Assembly: GCA_002432545.1 (NCBI GenBank)
Contig: DJFR01000067.1
Coordinates: forward strand, 21,858 to 33,100
DNA from: Flammeovirgaceae bacterium UBA5867
GTDB taxonomy: Bacteria > Bacteroidota > Bacteroidia > Cytophagales > Cyclobacteriaceae
DNA: 11,243 nucleotides
Direction of reading: 5' to 3'
Notes under the pieces: generated by a model
The model's input: the letters and a program-made list of their open reading frames with translations, nothing else
What the model was told of the DNA's origin: nothing
The model's database searches: none
Position numbers and translations under genes: made by a program
Part shown: one piece after another, positions 6,601 through 11,243 of the stretch
Position numbering within the stretch: position 1 is the stretch's first letter
Layout: the number at the start of each line of letters is the position of its first letter

Positions 6601-9264
6601 GTTACCCGATGGATCGAGGGTGGCAAATTCAATTTTGTGAGGTTTATCAAAATATAGTATACCGCTATATTTCTCACCTTCCGGCACTTTTATACCAACA
6701 TAGCTTTCATACGGAGAGTATGGTATACTGAACCGGTCGATGCTGAAGTTACCGCTCTCTTCAAATACTTTTCCGCGGAACACGGCATTTAAAAATCCGG
6801 GAGCAGCATAGTTTGATTCCAGACTTACGTTTACAGTTGCCTTACCTTCATCATCGGTAAGCCCTTCAAATACAGGTGTTGCTTCGCTATAGAATGTGCG
6901 GGCCGGATCTTCAAATATATACTCCGGATATTTCGCAAACTCGGTCGGTACTTTCTGCAGTAACATATCGAACTCTGCTTTCAGATTTCTTCCCGGTGCA
7001 CCGTGTAACCATTTTACATCCAGCTTACCCGTTACGTTGGCCGAGGTAAAACGTTCGGTACCAAAATCAAGATTTATCTTCAGCCTGTTTGGTTTTACCG
7101 TTTCAATTTTCAGTGTTTGCGAAAATTCAGTACCACCAACTTTTACGCGGCCTGTCCAATTACCGGTAGGTGCATCAGCACTGGTAGCTGTAGCAAACTT
7201 GTAGAAACCATTTTCAGAAGATGAGCGCACCAACCGGTTTACCACTTGCCCTTGCGGATTAGCCATTTCAAATACCACCGGGTGCGATGATGGCAACAGT
7301 TTATTTTTATCTTCTAATATAAAGGTGAGATACAACGAGTCCCCTGGGCGCCACACACCACGGTCGCCATATAAAAATCCTTTTATACCACGCTGCACTA
7401 CTTCACCGGATACATCGAAGTTACTGACTGAAAGCGCATCGCCATTGGTTACTTTCAGATAGCCACGCTGCAAACCACTCTTGGCAACTATAGCGAAAGG
7501 CTGCTCTTTCGAAGTGATCCCTGCTTTACCTTCTGAATCCGTTGTTATCGAACCAATAAGCTGCTGCTGAAAATCATATACTTCGAGTTGAACACCAGAT
7601 AGGGGTTGCGTTGTTTTCAGGTCGTTTACAAATACCAGCAGGTTGCCGTCATCACCACCTTTAGCCGTCAGGCCAAGATCAGAGGCGAGCACATTGCGCT
7701 GAATAGCACGACTGTTGGTATAGTATGATGAGTGGCACGGGTTATCACGTTGCTCCCAATCGTAATCATCTCCATAATAATATTCATCGTACGAATCATA
7801 ATAACCTCCTTCATATTCGTATCCGTACTCTTCATCGTACTCATCAAATTGTCCGGAAGTTTCTTCGCCACTTTCCGCTTCCTCACCATCACAGTTATAG
7901 GTTGAGTATGCTTTTTTGAAATTCATCTTTACCTGGTATATAGCACCGGGTTCAGCACTGATGAGTTTGGACAGATCGAGTGTAAAGCGATTCCATTTTC
8001 CAAGATCAGTTACACCGGTGTTATCCAGTTGAATAGTTTTGGTCAGTATTTTCTTTCCCACTCTGCGCAGCTCACGATTTCCATCGAGGTTATTTACCTG
8101 GAAGAATTGCAGGATGTTATTCTCAAATATTTTTACAATCGTAACATCTACAGCATTCAGGTTTACCGCTTCGAAAGGTAACACGAGTCCGTCCGTGCTG
8201 GGGAGTATAGAACCTTTACCGGTAAAACGCACAGCTGGTGCCACTTGCTCGAATACAACTTCGGCTGTAGTAGCAGCCTTCATTTTATAGTCGAGTATAT
8301 TTCGGATGCCGGCTTCGATGCGTATCGTCTTAGAACCAGACTGACGTACCGGAGGATATACCCATATTTCATTATCATGAATTTCAAATTCAAGGCTGGC
8401 CAGATCGGCAATAGTAATGAGTCCTTCGAGCGTTTGTTTTTCTTTAAGCGGATCAGAGAACTGTAACACTACATATTGATTGGGGCTCTGTACGACTTTA
8501 GCCTGCATCAACTTGAAATCGCTGAGTGAAGGAATTTCAACTTCTTCATCTTCACTGCGATTTATACCGATCGGACTACCATTGACACTAAGTTTTACTT
8601 TGCTAGCCTGGTCTTTCCGTGCTACATCTTCTACAACAAAAGAATGTTGCTTACCATCGGGGTTGTGTGTCCAGGTAACATTCAGATTTTTACCTTCCTG
8701 CTCGGGCGACAACATTTTCTCTACCGAAGCATTGTCGGCAAAGTCGGCCGTGGCGAGTGTTCCTTCGATCTTCTGACGTTTCAATTCCGTTTTCACATAC
8801 GGCTTGATGTTATCTACCGATACTTCAAAGTTTTGTGGTATAACCTGAAATGTATACTCAAACGAACTGAGCTCACTGGGTACCTCCATTAATTTTGAAA
8901 GACCAAATTTCACTTCATATACCTGGCCTGAAGTAAGGCGTGCTTCCGGTGTAAACTCAACCGTACGTCTGTCGAGCCACACGGTTTTGCCGCTGATGGA
9001 TGGACTGAACGAAAATAATTTAACGGAGCTTTCCTGACCAATCATGGTGGAGTCCACAGCTTCTTTTGCCAATATGATGCGCACCGTTGTTGATGAAGGC
9101 AACACACCTGCTGTATAAGATGCTATATATTCTCCAAAAGCAGGGTTGATGTAGCTGGGGCCTGGCTTGGTTCCTTTACTGGTGGTAAAATAGAATATTC
9201 CGGCAATAGCAATGATAACGGCCACCGTGCCGATGGCGATTTTCTTCCAGGGTAAACTGTTCAT
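3670..9264 (-). CDS. Bacterial alpha-2-macroglobulin, thioester type
   Basis: Large envelope protein of 1864 residues, related to E. coli YfhM but longer (about 1650 there). Such proteins trap proteases: cleavage of a bait region triggers collapse and covalent attachment through an internal thioester. The thioester motif GCIEQ is intact (C1412 to Q1415), inside an alpha-helical thioester domain about 1385-1650. Other parts: a single membrane anchor at about 9-27 with no lipobox; bacterial N-terminal macroglobulin domains to about 450; an MG3-like domain about 525-610; an MG2 domain about 620-720 with YGDRGVWRPGDS (632-643); a WRWWWD motif at 904-909; a bait-region-like domain about 990-1130; an A2M domain about 1195-1290; a C-terminal MG domain about 1725-1850. 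An unusual Asp/Glu/Tyr-rich segment spans C458-C510. The E. coli protein is a lipoprotein, whereas this one seems held by an uncleaved anchor. Start ATG at 9264 places the anchor correctly. It faces the channel gene divergently across 148 bp. Confidence 0.95.
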   Translation of the reverse strand: MNSLPWKKIAIGTVAVIIAIAGIFYFTTSKGTKPGPSYINPAFGEYIASYTAGVLPSSTTVRIILAKEAVDSTMIGQESSVKLFSFSPSISGKTVWLDRRTVEFTPEARLTSGQVYEVKFGLSKLMEVPSELSSFEYTFQVIPQNFEVSVDNIKPYVKTELKRQKIEGTLATADFADNASVEKMLSPEQEGKNLNVTWTHNPDGKQHSFVVEDVARKDQASKVKLSVNGSPIGINRSEDEEVEIPSLSDFKLMQAKVVQSPNQYVVLQFSDPLKEKQTLEGLITIADLASLEFEIHDNEIWVYPPVRQSGSKTIRIEAGIRNILDYKMKAATTAEVVFEQVAPAVRFTGKGSILPSTDGLVLPFEAVNLNAVDVTIVKIFENNILQFFQVNNLDGNRELRRVGKKILTKTIQLDNTGVTDLGKWNRFTLDLSKLISAEPGAIYQVKMNFKKAYSTYNCDGEEAESGEETSGQFDEYDEEYGYEYEGGYYDSYDEYYYGDDYDWEQRDNPCHSSYYTNSRAIQRNVLASDLGLTAKGGDDGNLLVFVNDLKTTQPLSGVQLEVYDFQQQLIGSITTDSEGKAGITSKEQPFAIVAKSGLQRGYLKVTNGDALSVSNFDVSGEVVQRGIKGFLYGDRGVWRPGDSLYLTFILEDKNKLLPSSHPVVFEMANPQGQVVNRLVRSSSENGFYKFATATSADAPTGNWTGRVKVGGTEFSQTLKIETVKPNRLKINLDFGTERFTSANVTGKLDVKWLHGAPGRNLKAEFDMLLQKVPTEFAKYPEYIFEDPARTFYSEATPVFEGLTDDEGKATVNVSLESNYAAPGFLNAVFRGKVFEESGNFSIDRFSIPYSPYESYVGIKVPEGEKYSGILYFDKPHKIEFATLDPSGNAISRNDVEISMYKLDWRWWWDNSEESLANYVEGSYSKLIKSGKVNTVNGKGSWTFEMKTGEQEYGRYFVRACDPVSGHCTGQIIYIDEPGWYSRSRGDDSRGGATMLSFATDKSSYNIGEKVNLTIPGGAQGGRALVSIENGSKVLQTYWVETQQGETKFSFDVTSQMAPNVYVHVALLQPHSQTINDLPIRLYGVASIRVEDPNTHLEPVINMPEVLEPGQEVTIKVSEKNKRKMTYTIAVVDEGLLDITRFKTPDAWSRFYAREALGVHTWDVFDDVMGAFGARIERLLAVGGDAEGAAKEDDARANRFKPVVKFFGPFTLDGSSDEHKFIMPQYIGSVRTMVVAGYEGAYGKTEKATPVRKPLMVLATLPRVLGPEETLKLPVTLFTQEKGIHNVRIDVKATGPITVAGGASKSIAMPASGDLTVDFDIAVKSEAGIAKVEVTASSGKFSATDIIEIEVRNPNLPVTKITESLLDAGKSWTAEAAPYGIAGTNTAVLEVSNMPPINLGSRLRYLIQYPHGCIEQTTSSVLPQLYLSQVKVLTEFEQKNVQRNITAGIERLKSFIQRDGGFGYWPGAEVSDPWGTTYAGHFLIEAEAKGYYVPADMLKRWKKYQKNKALEWRRNDTYYNSDLMQAYRLYTLALAGAPEMGAMNRLREQPNLTSTAVWMLAASYAKAGQPEAAKKLIANLSTKIKPYRELSYSYGSDVRDKALILETLVLLNDKTKAFELLKDISKYLSDYGYWMSTQETAFCLKAVGSFAGLEKRGALKFSYTLNGKTVNASTELPIAQVQIPIKGLKKESIQIVNEGSGMLFTRLIQEGTPARGQEEDAQSNLSLSVRYTDADGKEINPVQLEQGAEFLAEVTVAHTGTRSSYENLALSQVFPSGWEINNLRLQGDEEFVKSSAFDYQDIRDDRVYTYFTLYTNERRTFRVMLTASYAGTYYLPAISCEAMYDKSIYARKKGQVVEVTKATAQ

Positions 9265-9412
9265 GTTAAGATCAGGTTAGAGGCCTAAAGATTGAGATTT
9301 TTTTGGAATTGGTAAGCGGAAACGCACTTTTTACTTTCTCATATCACCTACGTTGGCATCCATTTTTACGGAGTACTTACTTATTCATTCTACACACCAT
9401 CCTTTTGTCTTT
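9265..9412. promoter_or_regulatory. Divergent intergenic region between macroglobulin and mechanosensitive channel
   Basis: 148 bp separate two divergent start codons, so promoters for both should lie here. On the plus strand TACGTTGG at 9349-9356 matches the Bacteroidota -7 box TAnnTTTG at five of six fixed positions and would give a short leader for the ATG at 9413. No good -7 match was found for the minus-strand gene. Neither start has a clear Shine-Dalgarno sequence. The exact boxes are inference. Confidence 0.35.
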
Positions 9413-10543
9413 ATGAATGAGTTTTTGAAACAGGAATATTTTCACAACACAGTGCTGGATTACCTCATTGCTGCTGCCATCATTTTTTTTGGTTTGCTGA
9501 TTGTAAAACTCTTTAAGCGAACCATTTTAAGGCAGCTCAAAAAATTTTCCGATCGTACCTCCAATAAGGGAGATAATTTCATTGTAGATAGTATTGATCG
9601 ATTCGGGATACCGGCTCTCTCGTACTTTATTGTTTATGCCGGGTTGAACTACCTGGAGCTTTCGGTAAAAACACAGAATGTACTTCGCATCGCGACAGCT
9701 GTAGTTGTTACATTTTTTGTACTGCGACTTCTTTCGTCCACTATTCTGCTGATTCTTCAGGGCTATATTAAACGACAAGAGAACGGTGAAGAAAAAGTTA
9801 AACAACTGGCGGGCGTTATGCTGCTCGTTAACATTGTTATCTGGGTGCTGGGTATTGTGTTTCTCATCGATAACCTCGGCTATAATGTTACCACCATTAT
9901 TACCGGGCTCGGTATAGGCGGCATTGCTGTTGCACTCGCGGCACAAAATATACTGGGCGACTTATTCAATTACTTTGTGATCTTCTTCGACAGGCCTTTT
10001 GAGGTTGGTGATTTTATTGTGGTGGATGACAAGCTCGGATCGATTGAGTATATCGGCCTGAAGACCACGCGACTGCGAAGTCTTTCCGGTGAGCAGATTG
10101 TGATTGGTAATGCCAATCTTACCAACTCGAGAATCCACAACTTTAAGCGACAGGTTAACCGCAGGGTTGTATTTACTTTCAATATTGATTACCGCACGCC
10201 CATTGAAAAAGTAAAAAACGTTGCGGGTATGGTTCGTTCGATTATCGAGCAACAACAGACTGTACGATTCGATCGCGCGCATTTCGCTTCGTATAGCGAC
10301 TGGAGTTTGCGATTTGAGGTGGTGTACTTTGTACTGGAACCTGACTATAACAAGTACATGGACATTCAACAGAATATTAATATACAGTTATACGAAACAC
10401 TGCAGAAGAATGAAATCTACTTTGTGACTACGCTGCATGTTTCCATGGCACCGCCTCCACCGCCAGCAGAAGACGATGATGCAAATGACACCAGCCATCA
10501 ACACAATCGGGAAAAAGAAACCACAGTGCAAAACGGAACATAG
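9413..10543 (+). CDS. MscS-family mechanosensitive ion channel
   Basis: Predicted small-conductance mechanosensitive channel of 376 residues that opens on membrane tension to release solutes under hypo-osmotic shock. Five membrane segments are visible: about 14-34, 64-83, 90-117, 132-156 and 160-181. The last is the pore-lining helix with the family signature GLGIGGIAVALAAQNILGD at 165-183, followed by the beta-domain start FDRPFEVGDFIVV (192-204). The alpha/beta vestibule domain runs to about 345. Five segments and this length resemble the YnaI/YbdG-type members rather than the three-segment E. coli MscS. The C-terminal tail is odd: five prolines (347-351), an acidic EDDD run (353-356) and a polar end. 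The reading frame is open upstream to a TTG at 9353, but the ATG at 9413 is preferred because it leaves a short N-terminus before the first membrane segment. No clear ribosome-binding site. Confidence 0.92.
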   Translation: MNEFLKQEYFHNTVLDYLIAAAIIFFGLLIVKLFKRTILRQLKKFSDRTSNKGDNFIVDSIDRFGIPALSYFIVYAGLNYLELSVKTQNVLRIATAVVVTFFVLRLLSSTILLILQGYIKRQENGEEKVKQLAGVMLLVNIVIWVLGIVFLIDNLGYNVTTIITGLGIGGIAVALAAQNILGDLFNYFVIFFDRPFEVGDFIVVDDKLGSIEYIGLKTTRLRSLSGEQIVIGNANLTNSRIHNFKRQVNRRVVFTFNIDYRTPIEKVKNVAGMVRSIIEQQQTVRFDRAHFASYSDWSLRFEVVYFVLEPDYNKYMDIQQNINIQLYETLQKNEIYFVTTLHVSMAPPPPPAEDDDANDTSHQHNREKETTVQNGT

Positions 10544-10749
10544 CCCGCTAACTTTGTTTGCCTGTTATTGGTCAATATATCTTTGATCTGCCGGATGTTT
10601 TCTGAAGATATACCCTCTGTTTGTGCGTTGAGTACCAGACTGCTTTTTTGTAGTTTGAAAAAAATTATAGTTTAACCTTAAAAATCCGGTGGCGATTTAC
10701 CTTATTTTTGAGGTAATATTGGAGGAAAACTTTTTCGAAATATAATTTG
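10544..10749. other. Intergenic region between channel and response regulator
   Basis: 206 bp. It contains an AT-rich 8-bp inverted repeat (TATATCTT at 10576-10583, AAGATATA at 10605-10612, 21-bp loop), which is weak as a terminator. The right part carries the promoter candidate and ribosome-binding-like tract of the response regulator. The minus strand is open from 10671 to the stop at 10498-10500, but lacks a usual start codon. Confidence 0.4.
10703..10726 (+). promoter_or_regulatory. Candidate -7 box and GGAGGA tract upstream of the response regulator
   Basis: TATTTTTG at 10703-10710 is an exact match to the Bacteroidota -7 consensus TAnnTTTG. A matching -33 TTTG at the usual 19-21 bp spacing is not clear; only TTA at 10678-10680 is near. 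Transcription would begin around 10717, just before GGAGGA at 10721-10726. That tract is Shine-Dalgarno-like but ends 23 bp before the ATG at 10750, too far for normal use, and no ATG or GTG lies closer. It may be chance or may act in another way. Confidence 0.4.
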
Positions 10750-11243
10750 ATGAAACCGTTATCCATCCTTACTGTTGACGATCAGGCGCTATTCCGTGAG
10801 GGACTTACGTTGGTATTGAACAAGTTGTACCCGAACGCGAAAGTAAAGCAGGCCAGCAGTGGTCCTGAAGCATTTGACCTGATGAGCAATCATGTTTTTG
10901 ATCTGCTATTGCTGGACATTGGTATGCCTGGCATGAATGGCATGGAAGTAGCCAAGCAGGTTATGCTCGATCATCCGTCTACGCACATCATTATACTTAC
11001 GCAATACAATGGTGAAGCCATGATTACGCACCTGGTACAATCAGGCGTTCATGGTTTTCTGCTCAAGAACAGTGGCTCACAAGAAATAAAAAAAGCAATT
11101 GAAACTGTACTCAGCGGCCGCCAGTATATCACAACCATGATCCATCCTTCGCTTCTGAAAGATGAGAAGACTACCAATGCACCATCGGTACGTTTCAGCA
11201 AACGCGAAGCAGACATATTGATGTACCTGAAACTTGGTAAATC
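10750..11243 (+). CDS. NarL/LuxR-type response regulator, N-terminal part (cut by right edge)
   Basis: Two-component response regulator; 164 codons are present of an expected 210-220. The receiver domain covers about 4-122. Acidic pocket residues are D10 and D11, the phosphoacceptor is D56 in LLLLDIGMPGMNG (52-64), the conserved Thr is T84 and the conserved Lys is K106. After a linker, FSKREADILMYLKLGK (149-164) is the first part of a LuxR-type helix-turn-helix domain, the usual form being LTxRExEIL. It should bind DNA when phosphorylated by a histidine kinase, which is not in the window. Start ATG at 10750 places the first beta strand immediately after it. Its target genes cannot be told from the sequence; proximity to the channel and macroglobulin genes does not prove a link. 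Confidence 0.93.
   Translation, partial: MKPLSILTVDDQALFREGLTLVLNKLYPNAKVKQASSGPEAFDLMSNHVFDLLLLDIGMPGMNGMEVAKQVMLDHPSTHIIILTQYNGEAMITHLVQSGVHGFLLKNSGSQEIKKAIETVLSGRQYITTMIHPSLLKDEKTTNAPSVRFSKREADILMYLKLGK

Noticed and set aside
7668..7892. 74-codon minus-strand frame rich in Met, Ile and Thr
   Set aside because: It is the shifted-frame reading of the acidic-tyrosine segment of the macroglobulin on the same strand, so its open length follows from the biased composition.
9353..9412. Extended start of the channel gene at TTG 9353
   Set aside because: It adds 20 residues with no family resemblance; the ATG at 9413 gives a normal short N-terminus before the first membrane helix.
9527..9946. 139-codon open frame on the minus strand, and another at 9962-10369
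   Set aside because: Both are antisense to the membrane and signature region of the MscS-type channel and show no plausible protein features.
10576..10612. AT-rich inverted repeat as a terminator for the channel gene
   Set aside because: Stem of only 8 AT-rich pairs, a 21-bp loop and no following T run; too weak to call a terminator.

Overview
The window looks like chromosomal DNA of a Bacteroidota member, probably Cytophagales-like, with moderate GC. Three things point there. The DUF5118/DUF5117/DUF4953 zinc metalloprotease family is abundant in Bacteroidota. Start codons mostly lack a well-placed Shine-Dalgarno sequence. The one good promoter candidate matches the Bacteroidota -7 consensus TAnnTTTG. 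The genus cannot be fixed from the sequence alone.

Left and centre (about 1-9264), all on the minus strand and read right to left: a 1864-residue thioester-type bacterial alpha-2-macroglobulin (3670-9264), a secreted metzincin-like zinc metalloprotease (811-3285), and the first 230 codons of penicillin-binding protein 1C (pbpC, 1-690, running off the left edge). The macroglobulin/pbpC pair is a known conserved neighbourhood. It is read as an envelope defence unit: the macroglobulin traps proteases that enter through a damaged envelope while PBP1C repairs peptidoglycan. Here a metalloprotease gene lies between the two partners. The gaps between these three genes carry a dispersed repeat of the form CCCGCAGA...GCAGATTnACGCAGA (four copies, two of them forming a long inverted repeat just after the macroglobulin stop) and a perfect 24-bp palindrome just after the metalloprotease stop. 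These elements may separate the three genes into different transcripts.

Right (9413-11243), plus strand, divergent from the macroglobulin: an MscS-family mechanosensitive channel with five predicted membrane segments, then after 206 bp the receiver domain and start of the DNA-binding domain of a NarL/LuxR-type response regulator, cut by the right edge. The regulator has a promoter-like TATTTTTG box and a GGAGGA tract that sits unusually far from its ATG.

No tRNA, rRNA, CRISPR array, insertion sequence or prophage gene was found. I did not find a convincing undescribed system. The points most worth a second look are the metalloprotease placed inside the macroglobulin/pbpC pair, the Asp/Glu/Tyr-rich loop in the macroglobulin, and the intergenic repeats.
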